Positions 1 through 8,850 are shown, numbered from the stretch's first letter. The stretch: DNA of 64,000 nucleotides from Microbacterium sp. XT11 (GCF_001513675.1 NZ_CP013859.1:125081-189080); one strand, 5' to 3'. A program made the numbers and translations. Notes: a model not told the origin generated them from the letters alone.

Positions 1-648
1 GAGTACATGCTCGTCGACGAGCGCTTCGCAGCACGCGTGCCCGACGGCGTCGATCCCGTGGAGGTCGCTCCCATCCTGTGCGCCGGCGTGACCGTGTACA
101 AGGGCCTGAAGATGACGGAGGTCAAGCCCGGGGAATGGGTGGTGATCTCCGGCATCGGCGGACTCGGTCACATCGCCGTGCAGTACGCCAGGGCGATGGG
201 CATGCGCGTGGCAGCGGTCGACATCGACGAAGCGAAGCTCGCTCTCGCGCGCTCGCACGGCGCCGAGATCACCGTGAACGCGGCGGAGCAGGACCCGGGA
301 GAAGCCATTCAGGCTGCGATCGGCGGAGCACACGGCGTGCTCGTCACCGCCGTCCACCCGAAGGCGTTCGGTCAGGCCCTCGCGGTCACCCGACGAGGGG
401 CGACGATCGTGTTCAACGGGCTTCCGCCGGGTGACTTCCCCGCCAACATCTTCGACATCGTGCTGCGTGCCATCACCATCCGCGGCTCGATCGTGGGCAC
501 GCGACAGGACATGGTCGAAGCCCTCGACTTCTACGCCCGAGGCGAGATCCACCCCACCACCACCGTCGAGCCGCTGGACAACATCAATGAGATCTTCGAG
601 CGCATGGAGAAGGGGCAGATCGACGGCCGCATCGTCATGAAGTACTGA
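1..648 (+). CDS. adhP: Zinc-dependent alcohol dehydrogenase, C-terminal part
   Basis: This is the 3' part of a medium-chain alcohol dehydrogenase; the reading frame is open from the first base, so the start and the zinc-binding N-terminal half lie outside the window. The NAD(P)-binding Rossmann fold is visible around residues 48-65 (VISGIGGLGHIAVQYARAMG, a GxGxxG loop), and an Asp in AAVDIDE follows as expected for NAD preference. The C-terminal FERMEKGQIDGRIVMKY is typical of AdhP enzymes, which oxidise primary alcohols to aldehydes. It converges on murB, with a strong hairpin between the two. The symbol is by family resemblance only. Confidence 0.85.
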   Translation, partial: EYMLVDERFAARVPDGVDPVEVAPILCAGVTVYKGLKMTEVKPGEWVVISGIGGLGHIAVQYARAMGMRVAAVDIDEAKLALARSHGAEITVNAAEQDPGEAIQAAIGGAHGVLVTAVHPKAFGQALAVTRRGATIVFNGLPPGDFPANIFDIVLRAITIRGSIVGTRQDMVEALDFYARGEIHPTTTVEPLDNINEIFERMEKGQIDGRIVMKY

Positions 649-678
649 ACGGTCGACAACCACTGAATAGATGACGCG

Positions 679-715
679 TTCCACGGCGGTCGCGCGACCC
701 GCGACCGCCGTGGAA
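679..715. terminator. Bidirectional terminator between adhP and murB
   Basis: A perfect 16-bp inverted repeat (679-694 and 700-715) with a 5-base loop lies between two convergent genes. There is no clear T tract on either side, which is common for high-GC actinomycete terminators. Confidence 0.8.
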
Positions 716-759
716 CTCCGACGATTCCGGTCCGACGCCGAGTGCGAGTCAGCGCACGT

Positions 760-1890
760 TCAGAGCTCGACGCCGACGAGCACCGGCTCGGGTTGCAGCA
801 CGAGTCCGAACTCCGCATGCACGCGACTCTGGATGAAGCGTGCGAGCTCCGATACCTCTGCGGCCGTCGCCCCTCCCCTGTTGGTGAGCGCGAGCGCGTG
901 CTTGGTCGACACCGACGCGCGCGACCGCGGCAGCTTGAACCCCTTGCGGATGCCGGCGTGCTCGATGAGCCACGCGGCGCTGACCTTGACATCGGAGGCT
1001 TCGGGCTTCGCCGCTGGCACGAGGCCGTCGTACGACGCCAGGGGGATCACCGTGACGGCGTCGAGATCGGGAGAGACCGGCCAGCGCGGGCACTCCGGCG
1101 GCAGGGCACGCGCCACGCTCTCCGGGACGATCGCGTTCTGGAAGAACGAGCCGACGCCGTGGGTGTCGGGGTCGTCCTCGTCGAGCAGCATCCCCTTCGA
1201 GGCGCGAGTGGCGAGGATGCGCTCGCGCACCCAGGTCAGCGGCACGGGGTCGTCGCCCTGCAGCCCCAGGGCTCGGCGCAGCTGCTCGCCGCGCACGACG
1301 CGCTCCTGGGCGACGAGCAGGTCGACCGTGATGGACAGGATCACGGCACGCCGCTGCGGCTCACCGCCGTAGTGGTGCTTGAAGACCGAGGTGCGGAAGC
1401 CAAGCCCGAGTTCGGATGCCGGCACCGTGAGCACCTCGTCGGAGTGCTCGTCGATCAGCTCGACCTCCACGAGGGTCTCCTGCACCTCCTGGCCGTAGGC
1501 GCCGATGTTCTGCACGGGAGCGGCGCCGACCGTGCCGGGGATGCCGCTCATGGCCTCCAGCCCCGCATACCCGCGCTCGACGGCGTACGCGACGAGGTCG
1601 TCCCACGAATGCCCCGCCTGCGCGCGCAGACGGATGCGTCCTGCATGCGGCGACGGGAGCTCCTCGATGCCCTGCGTGAGCACGCGGATGACGGTTCCCT
1701 CGAACGGCTCGTCGCCCACGAAGAGGTTCGAGCCGCCGCCGAGCACGAACCAGTCGTCGCCGCGCTCCCACACGTCGTGCAGCGCGTCGATGAGTTCGGC
1801 GGTCGTCGTCGCCTCCAGCATCCGCTCCGGTGCCGCGCCGGTGCGCAGCGTGGTGAGCGCCGACAGAGGGATCGGCTGGATCTCGCCCAT
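760..1890 (-). CDS. murB: UDP-N-acetylenolpyruvoylglucosamine reductase
   Basis: MurB reduces UDP-GlcNAc-enolpyruvate to UDP-MurNAc with NADPH, the second committed step of peptidoglycan precursor synthesis, in the cytosol. The 376-residue protein has the FAD-binding segment WFVLGGGSNLFVGD (about 48-61), the SGIPGTVGAAPVQNIGAYGQE segment near 115-135 and the GVGSFFQNAIV motif that carries the proton-donor Ser of the family. The start codon overlaps the stop of the preceding MaoC gene (TGATG), indicating translational coupling in a MaoC-MaoC-murB operon. Confidence 0.95.
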   Translation of the reverse strand: MGEIQPIPLSALTTLRTGAAPERMLEATTTAELIDALHDVWERGDDWFVLGGGSNLFVGDEPFEGTVIRVLTQGIEELPSPHAGRIRLRAQAGHSWDDLVAYAVERGYAGLEAMSGIPGTVGAAPVQNIGAYGQEVQETLVEVELIDEHSDEVLTVPASELGLGFRTSVFKHHYGGEPQRRAVILSITVDLLVAQERVVRGEQLRRALGLQGDDPVPLTWVRERILATRASKGMLLDEDDPDTHGVGSFFQNAIVPESVARALPPECPRWPVSPDLDAVTVIPLASYDGLVPAAKPEASDVKVSAAWLIEHAGIRKGFKLPRSRASVSTKHALALTNRGGATAAEVSELARFIQSRVHAEFGLVLQPEPVLVGVEL

Positions 1891-2288
1891 CAGAGCGCGA
1901 CGCGCAGCTGCGCCTTGACCAGCACGGTCGTCTCGGCCGACGTGACCTTGAGGTCGATGCGCGCCGCGGTGTCGTCGACGGCGCCGACCGTGGCGACCAC
2001 GTGCACGTCGGCACCCTCGTGCGGGTCGACGACCACGGGCTTGGTGAACCGCACCCCGTAGTCGAGGATGCGCGCTGTCGGCTCCAGCGCCGCGACCACG
2101 ACAGACGAGGCGATGCCCATGGTCAGCATCCCGTGCGCCAGGACACCGGGGAGACCGACGGATGCCGCGATGTCGTCGCGGTAGTGGATCGGGTTGAAGT
2201 CTCCGGATGCTCCGGCGTATCGCACGAGCGACTCGCGCGTCAGGTGCACGGTGCGCTCGGCGATCACGTCTCCGACGGCGAACGACAT
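1890..2288 (-). CDS. MaoC-type (R)-specific enoyl-CoA/ACP dehydratase, hot-dog half
   Basis: A 132-residue MaoC hot-dog protein with the hydratase-2 motif (SGDFNPIHYRD, residues about 31-41; the Asp and His are the usual catalytic pair). It likely forms a heterodimer with the gene just upstream, like HadB with HadA of mycobacterial fatty acid elongation. A GTG at 2291 is also possible. ATG 2288 is preferred because an AAGGAG Shine-Dalgarno lies 7 bases upstream and because it gives a TGATG overlap with the preceding stop. Confidence 0.85.
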   Translation of the reverse strand: MSFAVGDVIAERTVHLTRESLVRYAGASGDFNPIHYRDDIAASVGLPGVLAHGMLTMGIASSVVVAALEPTARILDYGVRFTKPVVVDPHEGADVHVVATVGAVDDTAARIDLKVTSAETTVLVKAQLRVAL

Positions 2289-2743
2289 CACGCGGCTCCT
2301 TCTTCCGAACCGACGAGCAGGACGCTCGTCGCCGTCACGACATGCGCACCATCGGCATCCGTGATCTCGGCCTCGCTGGTGATCATCGCGTTGCCGCCCA
2401 TCATGCGGATGCCGGTGACCTTCAGCCGGCCCGTGAGCTCGTCACCCGCGATGATGGGGCGCGAGTACGCGAAGCGCTGCTCCGCGTGGATCGTGCGCGC
2501 GAGCACGATGCCGGAGTCGGGCTCGCTCAGCAGCTGCTGCAGCGTGTGGTCCTGGATGACCATCGCGAAGGTCGGCGGGGCGACCACGTCGGCGTAGCCG
2601 GCGGCGCGGGCCGCCTCGACGTCGGTGTGCTGCGGAGCGTCGGCGAACACGGCGCGGGCGAACTCGCGCACCTTCTCACGTCCGACGAGATAGGGGGCCG
2701 TCGGCGGGAACTCACGCCCGACGAGATCTTGGTTCACTGCCAC
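2288..2743 (-). CDS. FAS1-like/MaoC N-terminal dehydratase domain protein
   Basis: A 151-residue hot-dog protein of the FAS1-like dehydratase type, without the catalytic Asp-His pair; it resembles mycobacterial HadA, which provides the substrate-binding half of the (3R)-hydroxyacyl-ACP dehydratase. Substrate here is unknown; mycolates are not expected in Microbacteriaceae. It starts with GTG and heads the operon. A TAGGAT box at 2750-2755 lies 6 bases before the start with no Shine-Dalgarno, so the mRNA is probably leaderless. Confidence 0.8.
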   Translation of the reverse strand: MAVNQDLVGREFPPTAPYLVGREKVREFARAVFADAPQHTDVEAARAAGYADVVAPPTFAMVIQDHTLQQLLSEPDSGIVLARTIHAEQRFAYSRPIIAGDELTGRLKVTGIRMMGGNAMITSEAEITDADGAHVVTATSVLLVGSEEGAA

Positions 2744-2798
2744 CCCTCGATCCTACCGGCGTGCTCCCGGGAGCCCGTCGTGAGCCGTGGCGGGGCGG

Positions 2799-3596
2799 TC
2801 AGGCCTTCCGGCGCCCCTTGACGGCCTTCATCGCCATCTGCACCGCGATCACGACGAGGTACGCCGCGAAGAGGATGTTCGCGACCGTGGGGTCGATGAG
2901 GGTCGCCAGCCACGCGCCGAGGGCCGTGGTGGTGCACGCCGATACGCCGACGAGCAGCGCCGCGACGAGATCGACGTTGCGGTTGCGCAGATTGCCGATG
3001 GTGCCGGAGACCGCGGTGGGGATCATCATGAGCAGCGACGTGCCCTTCGCGACGAGGTCGCTCGTGCCGAACGCGACCATGAGCACCGGTACGACGATGA
3101 CTCCGCCGCCGACGCCGATCAGTCCGGCGAGGATGCCGGTCGCGATGCCGACGCCCACGAGGGCGATGCCGCTGATCCAGGTGAGGTCGAAGTCGGCGTC
3201 GCGCGACGGGATGACGACGAACAGCATGACGATCACCACGACGAGGAAGGCGACGAACCCCCAGCGCAGCGCGGTCTGGGAGATGCGTGGAAGCAGGCGC
3301 GTGCCGATCTGCGCGCCGATCACGGCGCCCGCGGCGAGGATGAGCGCGGGGATCCACGCGACCGAGCCGTGCACGGCGTACGAGATCACGCCGACGGCCG
3401 CGGTCGGCACGATGGCCGCCAGCGAGGTGCCTGCCGCGAGCCGCTGGTTGAAGTGCAGCAGCAGCACGAGCAGCGGCACGATCACGGTGCCGCCGCCGAC
3501 GCCGAACAAGCCGGAGAGGAGCCCCGCGAGCAGCCCGATGCCGATGAAGGAGAGGTAGGCGCGAGGCCCTCGGTTCAGGGTCTGGACATCGCTCAC
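2799..3596 (-). CDS. TauE/SafE-family membrane permease
   Basis: A 265-residue integral membrane protein with about eight hydrophobic segments and the duplicated glycine motif of the family (GLFGVGGGTVIVPLL near residue 30, GLIGVGGGVIVVPVL near residue 160). TauE/SafE proteins export or import sulfite, sulfoacetate or related organosulfur anions; the substrate cannot be told from sequence. It starts with GTG. The -10 box TAGGCT (3603-3608) is 6 bases upstream, so the transcript is probably leaderless. Confidence 0.88.
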   Translation of the reverse strand: MSDVQTLNRGPRAYLSFIGIGLLAGLLSGLFGVGGGTVIVPLLVLLLHFNQRLAAGTSLAAIVPTAAVGVISYAVHGSVAWIPALILAAGAVIGAQIGTRLLPRISQTALRWGFVAFLVVVIVMLFVVIPSRDADFDLTWISGIALVGVGIATGILAGLIGVGGGVIVVPVLMVAFGTSDLVAKGTSLLMMIPTAVSGTIGNLRNRNVDLVAALLVGVSACTTTALGAWLATLIDPTVANILFAAYLVVIAVQMAMKAVKGRRKA

Positions 3597-3832
3597 CCGT
3601 TCAGCCTACTCTCGCCACTCGGACCGCCTGCCCCGCCGAGACCCCCGCACAGCGCCGAGACCCCCGCGGTAACGCTGCTGGCCGGAGAGCTGGTCGGTGC
3701 CGACGAGACCGAGGGACAGCCCAACGCCCTCGACTACTCCACGAAGGGCCGTCCGAGCACGCGATACCGGGCGCACGAGACCGACTGAACGCTCTGGGAC
3801 TCGGTGCCGAACTATGCGACACTGGATCGCAT

Positions 3833-3848
3833 CGGACGACGTCGTCCG
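3833..3848. promoter_or_regulatory. Palindromic operator candidate before the acyl-CoA ligase
   Basis: A perfect 16-bp palindrome (half-site CGGACGAC) ends 24 bases before the ligase start, between the gene and any upstream promoter. Its size suits a dimeric repressor. No regulator gene is adjacent, so the binding protein is unknown. Confidence 0.45.
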
Positions 3849-3872
3849 CTGACCCGGATCGAAGGAGATCTC

Positions 3873-5450
3873 ATGGTTCGCAGCAGCTTTCCCGACGTGG
3901 ACATCCCCGCGGTGTCCGTCTTCGACTTCCTGTTCGGCGACCTCGACGAGTCGCGGCTCGACGCCGTCGCGCTCATCGACGGCACCACAGGCGCCACGAC
4001 CACCTACCGGCAGCTCGTCGCCCAGATCGATCTCTTCGCCGGCGCCCTGGCCGCACGCGGGGTGGGAGTCGGCACGACGGTCGGCGTCCTGTGCCCGAAC
4101 ATCCCCGCGTTCGCCACGGTGTTCCACGGCATCCTGCGCGCCGGCGCCACAGCGACGACCATCAACTCGCTCTACACGGCCGACGAGATCGCCAACCAGC
4201 TGACGGATGCCGGCGCCTCGTGGCTGGTCACAGTGTCGCCGCTGCTCTCCGGGGCACAGGCGGCGGCCGAGAAGCTCGGCATCCCCGCGGACCGGGTGAT
4301 CGTGCTCGAAGGTGCGGATGGCCATCCGTCCCTCGCCGCGCTGCTCGGCGAGGGGCATCCCGCCCCCGACGTGAGCTTCGACCCGGCGACGCATCTCGCC
4401 GTGCTCCCCTACTCGTCGGGGACGACCGGCCGCCCGAAGGGCGTGATGCTGACGCACCGCAACCTGGTCGCCAACGTCAGTCAGTGCCGCTCGACCATCA
4501 CTCTCGGCGAGGACGACCGCGTTCTCGCCGTGCTCCCGTTCTTCCACATCTACGGGATGACCGTGCTGCTGAACTTCGCACTGCGGCAGCGCGCCGCCCT
4601 CGTCACCATGCCGAAGTTCGATCTCGAGGACTTCCTCCGCGTGGTGCAGGACCACAAGACGAGCTGGGTCTTCATCGCCCCGCCGATCGCGGTCGCCCTG
4701 GCGAAGCATCCGCTCGTCGATCGGTACGACATGTCGTCCGTCAAGGTCATCTTCTCCGGCGCTGCCCCGCTCGACGGCGCCCTCGCATCGGCGGTCGCGG
4801 CACGGCTCGACTGCACGGTCTGCCAGGGCTACGGCATGACCGAGACGAGCCCGGTCACCCACGTCATCCCCTACGACCGCGACGACATCGACCGCTCCAC
4901 CGTCGGCATGCTGCTCGCCAACACCGAGGCGCGCCTCGTCGACGCCGAGACCGGTCGCGACGTCGATGTCCCCGCCGAGGGGCCGAGCGAGCCCGGAGAG
5001 CTGCTGATCCGCGGGCCGCAGGTGATGGCCGGCTACCTCAACCGGCCGGACGCGACCGCCGAGATGCTCGACGCCGACGGCTGGCTGCACACCGGCGACG
5101 TGGCCACCGTGACGAGCGACGGGATCTTCCGGATCGTCGACCGCCTCAAGGAGCTCATCAAGTACAAGGGCTACCAGGTGGCGCCGGCCGTGCTCGAGGC
5201 CGTGCTGCTGGAGCATCCGGACATCGCCGACGCCGCCGTGATCGGAGCGCTCGACGACGACGGCCAGGAGGTGCCGAAGGCCTTCGTGGTGCGGCAGCCT
5301 GGCGCGGAGCTCGACGCGGATGCCGTCATCGCGCATGTCGCTGCACACGTGGCCCCGCACGAGAAGGTGCGGCAGGTGGAGTTCATCGACGCGATCCCGA
5401 AGTCGTCGTCCGGCAAGATCCTCCGTAAGGACCTGCGCGCCCGCGCCTGA
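3873..5450 (+). CDS. AMP-dependent acyl-CoA synthetase, 4-coumarate-CoA ligase type
   Basis: A 525-residue member of the ANL superfamily, which adenylates a carboxylic acid and transfers it to CoA. Visible motifs are YSSGTTGRPKGVMLTH (ATP binding), GYGMTETSPVTH, the hinge region around DRLKELIKYKGYQ and the C-terminal catalytic lysine in PKSSSGKILRKDLR. The acid is unknown; 4-coumarate-like aromatic or medium-chain acids are the family's usual substrates. An in-frame ATG at 3804 exists, but ATG 3873 has an ideal AAGGAG 6 bases upstream. The last codons and the stop are tandemly duplicated downstream (5427-5480). Confidence 0.9.
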   Translation: MVRSSFPDVDIPAVSVFDFLFGDLDESRLDAVALIDGTTGATTTYRQLVAQIDLFAGALAARGVGVGTTVGVLCPNIPAFATVFHGILRAGATATTINSLYTADEIANQLTDAGASWLVTVSPLLSGAQAAAEKLGIPADRVIVLEGADGHPSLAALLGEGHPAPDVSFDPATHLAVLPYSSGTTGRPKGVMLTHRNLVANVSQCRSTITLGEDDRVLAVLPFFHIYGMTVLLNFALRQRAALVTMPKFDLEDFLRVVQDHKTSWVFIAPPIAVALAKHPLVDRYDMSSVKVIFSGAAPLDGALASAVAARLDCTVCQGYGMTETSPVTHVIPYDRDDIDRSTVGMLLANTEARLVDAETGRDVDVPAEGPSEPGELLIRGPQVMAGYLNRPDATAEMLDADGWLHTGDVATVTSDGIFRIVDRLKELIKYKGYQVAPAVLEAVLLEHPDIADAAVIGALDDDGQEVPKAFVVRQPGAELDADAVIAHVAAHVAPHEKVRQVEFIDAIPKSSSGKILRKDLRARA

Positions 5451-5480
5451 ACGAAGGACCTGCGCGTCCGAGCCTGAACG
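5427..5480 (+). repeat. 27-bp tandem duplication across the ligase stop codon
   Basis: The 27 bases 5427-5453 (coding for the last eight residues plus TGA) recur at 5454-5480 with two differences, and a third copy begins (AAGGAC at 5481). The second copy is outside the gene. Confidence 0.85.
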
Positions 5481-5498
5481 AAGGACGCCGCAGAACGA

Positions 5499-5534
5499 CG
5501 AAGCCCGCCTTCCCGGAAGGGGCGGCGGGCTTCG
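5499..5534. terminator. Bidirectional terminator between ligase and rplQ
   Basis: An 11-bp perfect stem (CGAAGCCCGCC at 5499-5509 with its complement at 5524-5534) separates the converging ligase and ribosomal operon. It probably ends both. Confidence 0.85.
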
Positions 5535-5548
5535 TGTGTGCGAGGTGC

Positions 5549-6148
5549 TTACTCGGACTTCTCCTCGACGGCGTCGGCAGCGGCGGCCTCAGCGGCCTCA
5601 CCCTCGGCCTGCGACTCGGCGCCGGCGTCGGCAGCCTCGTCAGCGGCCGGAGCCTCGGCTGCGGGGGTCTCCTCGGCGGGAGCCTCCTCGACCTTCTCCT
5701 CCGCCTTCTCGGCAGCGGCGGCCTTCTCCGCCTTGTCGGCCTTCTCCGCCTTCGGGGCAGCCTTGGTCGACTTCGCCTTCGGGGTGACCGGCTCGAGGAC
5801 GAGCTCGATCACGGCCATGGGGGCGTTGTCACCCTTGCGGTTGCCGATCTTCGTGATGCGGGTGTAACCGCCCTCACGCTCGGCGACCAGCGGCGCGATC
5901 TCGTTGAAGAGCACGTGAGCGGCGTCCTTGTTGGTGCGCAGCACCGTGAGGGCGCGACGGCGGGCGTGCAGGTCGCCGCGCTTCGCCAGCGTGATGAGGC
6001 GCTCGGCGAGCGGACGCAGGCGCTTCGCCTTCGTCTCGGTCGTCTTGATCGACTTGTGGGTGAACAGCGCGGCGGCGAGGTTGGCAAGCAGCAGGCGCTC
6101 GTGGGCGGGGCCGCCTCCGAGGCGGGGACCCTTGGTGGGCTTGGGCAT
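5549..6148 (-). CDS. rplQ: 50S ribosomal protein L17 (bL17) with long acidic tail
   Basis: Residues 1 to about 120 are a normal L17, starting [29 protein letters not shown] and including the conserved [16 protein letters not shown]. About 80 further residues form an Ala/Glu/Lys-rich low-complexity tail, basic at first and strongly acidic later. L17 sits near the peptide exit tunnel on the solvent side, so the tail would be exposed. Last gene of the alpha operon after rpoA. Confidence 0.95.
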   Translation of the reverse strand: MPKPTKGPRLGGGPAHERLLLANLAAALFTHKSIKTTETKAKRLRPLAERLITLAKRGDLHARRRALTVLRTNKDAAHVLFNEIAPLVAEREGGYTRITKIGNRKGDNAPMAVIELVLEPVTPKAKSTKAAPKAEKADKAEKAAAAEKAEEKVEEAPAEETPAAEAPAADEAADAGAESQAEGEAAEAAAADAVEEKSE

Positions 6149-6182
6149 AATCGTCTAACTCCTGGTCAGAAAAGGTCGGGTA

Positions 6183-7172
6183 TCAGAAGGACTCGTCGTC
6201 GTTGCCGCCGTAGAAGTGGGCGCCGTCGAAACCGGGCACCGAATCCTTGAGCGACAGACCGAGCGAGATGAGCTTGTCGCGCACCTCGTCGACCGACTTC
6301 TGGCCGAAATTGCGGATGTTCATGAGCTGCGTCTCCGACAGGGCGACGAGCTCCGACACGGTGTTGATGCCCTCGCGCTTGAGGCAGTTGTACGAGCGCA
6401 CGGACAGGTCGAGGTCCTCGATCGGCATCGACAGCTCGCTGGAGTTCACAGCCTCCACCGGAGCAGGGCCGATCTCGATGCCCTCGGCCTCGACGTTCAG
6501 CTCGCGGGCGAGGCCGAAGAGCTCGGTGAGCGTCTTGGCTGCCGAGGCGACGGCGTCGCGCGGGCTGATCGCCGACTTGGTCTCGACGTCGAGCACGAGC
6601 TTGTCGAAGTCGGTGCGCTCACCCGCACGGGTGGCGTCGACGCGGTAGCTGACCTTGAGCACCGGCGAGTAGATCGAGTCGATCGGGATCTGACCGGCCT
6701 CGGCGTACTCGTTGCGGTTCTGCGTCGCCGAGACGTAGCCGCGGCCGCGCTCGATCGTCAGCTCGAGCTCGAACTTCGCGGTGTCGTTCAGCGTCGCGAT
6801 GACGAGCTCGGGGTTGTGCACCTCGACACCGGCCGGGGCCGAGATGTCGGCGGCGGTGACTTCGCCCGCACCGGTCTTGCGCAGGTACGCCGTGATGGGC
6901 TCGTCGCGCTCGCTCGACACGACGAGCTGCTTGATGTTGAGGATGATCTCGGTGACATCCTCCTTCACGCCGGGGATCGTGCTGAACTCGTGCAGCACGC
7001 CGTCGATCCGGACGCTGGTGACCGCGGCACCGGGGATCGACGACAGCAGGCTGCGGCGCAGCGCGTTGCCGATCGTGTAGCCGAATCCGGGCTCCAGCGG
7101 CTCGATGACGAACCGGCTCCGGTTCTCGGAGATCTTTTCCTCGGTCAGTGTGGGACGCTGTGCGATAAGCAC
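6183..7172 (-). CDS. rpoA: RNA polymerase alpha subunit
   Basis: A 329-residue alpha subunit. The N-terminal dimerisation domain ([39 protein letters not shown] at about 22-60) assembles beta and beta'. The C-terminal domain, from about residue 245, contains the helix-hairpin-helix contact surface for UP elements and activators ([27 protein letters not shown]). It starts with GTG at 7172, preceded by GAAAGGAA. A hairpin terminator (7261-7297) between rpsK and rpoA suggests partial uncoupling from the upstream ribosomal genes. Confidence 0.97.
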   Translation of the reverse strand: MLIAQRPTLTEEKISENRSRFVIEPLEPGFGYTIGNALRRSLLSSIPGAAVTSVRIDGVLHEFSTIPGVKEDVTEIILNIKQLVVSSERDEPITAYLRKTGAGEVTAADISAPAGVEVHNPELVIATLNDTAKFELELTIERGRGYVSATQNRNEYAEAGQIPIDSIYSPVLKVSYRVDATRAGERTDFDKLVLDVETKSAISPRDAVASAAKTLTELFGLARELNVEAEGIEIGPAPVEAVNSSELSMPIEDLDLSVRSYNCLKREGINTVSELVALSETQLMNIRNFGQKSVDEVRDKLISLGLSLKDSVPGFDGAHFYGGNDDESF

Positions 7173-7260
7173 TCTGTGTTCCTTTCGATCACATGCCCGC
7201 TATATGACATGTGGTGGGTGAGGTCTTGAGTTGTGGAAGTCGATGCCCGCGGGCGGGCGG

Positions 7261-7297
7261 CGAGCCGCTCGGCCTCACAGGGAGGACGAGCGGCTCG
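7261..7297 (-). terminator. Terminator or attenuator between rpsK and rpoA
   Basis: An 11-bp perfect stem (7261-7271 with 7287-7297) lies 12 bases after the rpsK stop. In this 136-base spacer many actinomycetes have rpsD, which is absent here. Confidence 0.65.
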
Positions 7298-7308
7298 GCC
7301 TGCCGGTC

Positions 7309-7707
7309 TCAGACGCGGCGACGCTTCGGCGGGCGGCAGCCGTTGTGCGCCTGCGGGGTGACATCCTGGATCGAGCCGACCTCGAGGCCTGCGGCCTGCA
7401 GCGAGCGGATCGCGGTCTCGCGGCCGGAGCCCGGACCCTTCACGAAGACGTCGACCTTCTTGACGCCGTGCTCCTGCGCCTGGCGCGCAGCGGACTCGGC
7501 CGCCATGCCTGCGGCGTAGGGGGTCGACTTGCGCGAGCCCTTGAAGCCCACGCCACCCGACGAGGCCCAGCTGATGACGGCGCCGGACGGGTCGGTGATC
7601 GAGACGATGGTGTTGTTGAACGTCGACTTGATGTGGGCCTGGCCCAGCGCGATGTTCTTCTTCTCCTTGCGGCGCGGCTTGCGCGCGGCGGCCTTGGGTG
7701 CAGCCAT
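7309..7707 (-). CDS. rpsK: 30S ribosomal protein S11 (uS11)
   Basis: A 132-residue S11 with the conserved [22 protein letters not shown] and the C-terminal [18 protein letters not shown]. It lies on the platform of the small subunit next to the mRNA exit. The basic Ala/Lys N-terminal extension ([16 protein letters not shown]) is common in actinomycetes. It follows rpsM by 32 bases. Confidence 0.98.
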   Translation of the reverse strand: MAAPKAAARKPRRKEKKNIALGQAHIKSTFNNTIVSITDPSGAVISWASSGGVGFKGSRKSTPYAAGMAAESAARQAQEHGVKKVDVFVKGPGSGRETAIRSLQAAGLEVGSIQDVTPQAHNGCRPPKRRRV

Positions 7708-7739
7708 GAAAGTGTTCTCCTAGTCCCTGGGGCCGCTGC

Positions 7740-8114
7740 TTAGCGGGCCTTCTTCTTGCCGGCGACGGTGCGCTTCGGGCCCTTGCGGGTACGGGCGTTG
7801 GTCTTGGTGCGCTGACCGCGGACCGGGAGACCACGACGGTGACGGAGACCTTCGTAGGAGCCGATCTCGACCTTGCGGCGGATGTCTGCGGCGACCTCGC
7901 GGCGCAGGTCACCCTCCACCTTGTAGTTGCCTTCGATGTAGTCGCGGAGGGCGACGAGCTGGTCGTCGCTGAGGTCCTTCACGCGGATGCTCTCGTCGAT
8001 CCCGGTCGCCTTGAGGATCTCGGTCGAGCGGGTACGGCCGACGCCGTAGATGTAGGTAAGGGCGATCACCACGCGCTTGTCGCGCGGGATGTCAACGCCG
8101 GCAAGACGTGCCAT
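7740..8114 (-). CDS. rpsM: 30S ribosomal protein S13 (uS13)
   Basis: A 124-residue S13, full length, beginning [26 protein letters not shown] and ending in the conserved basic tail with [16 protein letters not shown]13 bridges the head of the 30S to the 50S and touches the P-site tRNA. It is the first gene of the alpha-operon part of the cluster and is preceded by a structured spacer (8146-8208). Confidence 0.98.
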   Translation of the reverse strand: MARLAGVDIPRDKRVVIALTYIYGVGRTRSTEILKATGIDESIRVKDLSDDQLVALRDYIEGNYKVEGDLRREVAADIRRKVEIGSYEGLRHRRGLPVRGQRTKTNARTRKGPKRTVAGKKKAR

Positions 8115-8145
8115 GCGGTTCTCCTGGATGTTGTGGAGGTGTGGA

Positions 8146-8208
8146 GCAGGATCGGTGCCCGGGCCTCCGCCCCGAGGTGTCCCCCACTCGCGTGGGATCT
8201 GATCCTGC
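8146..8208 (-). promoter_or_regulatory. Structured leader before rpsM
   Basis: An 8-bp perfect closing stem (GCAGGATC at 8146-8153 with GATCCTGC at 8201-8208) encloses a GC-rich hairpin region and a small hairpin (CCCAC/GTGGG at 8183-8196). The position matches the alpha-operon leader where S4 represses translation in E. coli, but this operon has no rpsD. Confidence 0.4.
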
Positions 8209-8243
8209 CGGTTCGTGTTGAGTTGTGAGTCAGATCTGGTCGA

Positions 8244-8360
8244 TCAGCCCTGGCGCTGCTTGTGACGCGGGTTGCTCTTGCAGATCACCATGACGCGGCC
8301 GTGGCGGCGGATCACCTTGCAGTGATCGCAGATGGGCTTGACGCTGGGGTTGACCTTCAT
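8244..8360 (-). CDS. rpmJ: 50S ribosomal protein L36 (bL36)
   Basis: A 38-residue L36, [20 protein letters not shown] and so on to KQRQG. It keeps three Cys and one His of the zinc-ribbon type (C11, C14, C27, H32), so this is the zinc-binding C+ form. It lies between infA and rpsM, as in other actinomycetes. Confidence 0.97.
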   Translation of the reverse strand: MKVNPSVKPICDHCKVIRRHGRVMVICKSNPRHKQRQG

Positions 8361-8425
8361 GATGATTCCTGTTCGCTGTCTTCACCGGGCAGGCGCAGGC
8401 GCCTGGGGTGTTACTTCTCGACCGA

Positions 8426-8647
8426 TCAGCGGTAGCGGTAGACGATGCGCCCGCGGGTCAGGTCGTAGGGGCTGAGCTCCACGACCACGCGGTCTTCGGG
8501 GATGATGCGGATGTAGTTCTGCCGCATCTTGCCGGAGATCGTTGCCAGAACCTTGTGTCCGTTGGTGAGCTCAACGCGGAACATCGCGTTGGGCAGTGCC
8601 TCCGACACGACGCCCTCGATCTCGATGACACCGTCTTTCTTAGCCAT
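8426..8647 (-). CDS. infA: Translation initiation factor IF-1
   Basis: A 73-residue S1/OB-fold protein starting [20 protein letters not shown] and ending [13 protein letters not shown], the standard IF-1 length. IF-1 occupies the 30S A site during initiation. The frame is open for a further 31 codons upstream, but these have no similarity to IF-1; ATG 8647 is the start. Confidence 0.97.
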   Translation of the reverse strand: MAKKDGVIEIEGVVSEALPNAMFRVELTNGHKVLATISGKMRQNYIRIIPEDRVVVELSPYDLTRGRIVYRYR

Positions 8648-8754
8648 AGCCTCGCTGACGCTTCTGCAGACCGGTCGATCTGCGGTGGATGGGTGGGTTG
8701 CGGTGCCGCTCCGATTCAGACACGCCGAATCAAGGCGCAAAGCACCAAAGATCT

Positions 8755-8783
8755 ATGATAACCGAGCCGTGCGCATCCGGCAA
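8755..8783 (-). promoter_or_regulatory. infA promoter
   Basis: On the minus strand, TTGCCG (8778-8783), a 17-base spacer, then TATCAT (8755-8760) fit a sigma-70-type promoter. It lies downstream of the terminator of the DsbA-like gene and predicts a leader of about 100 bases for infA-rpmJ-rpsM. Confidence 0.6.
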
Positions 8784-8804
8784 CCTGAGACGGCGCGTCG
8801 CGGG

Positions 8805-8838
8805 GACGGGAGCGGATGCGTGCGGCATCCGCCCCGTC
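8805..8838 (-). terminator. Terminator after the DsbA-like gene
   Basis: A long imperfect GC-rich hairpin (8805-8819 with 8825-8838, one bulge) begins 12 bases after the stop of the DsbA-like gene. It separates that gene from the infA promoter. Confidence 0.65.
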
Positions 8839-8850
8839 GCCGTCGAGCCG

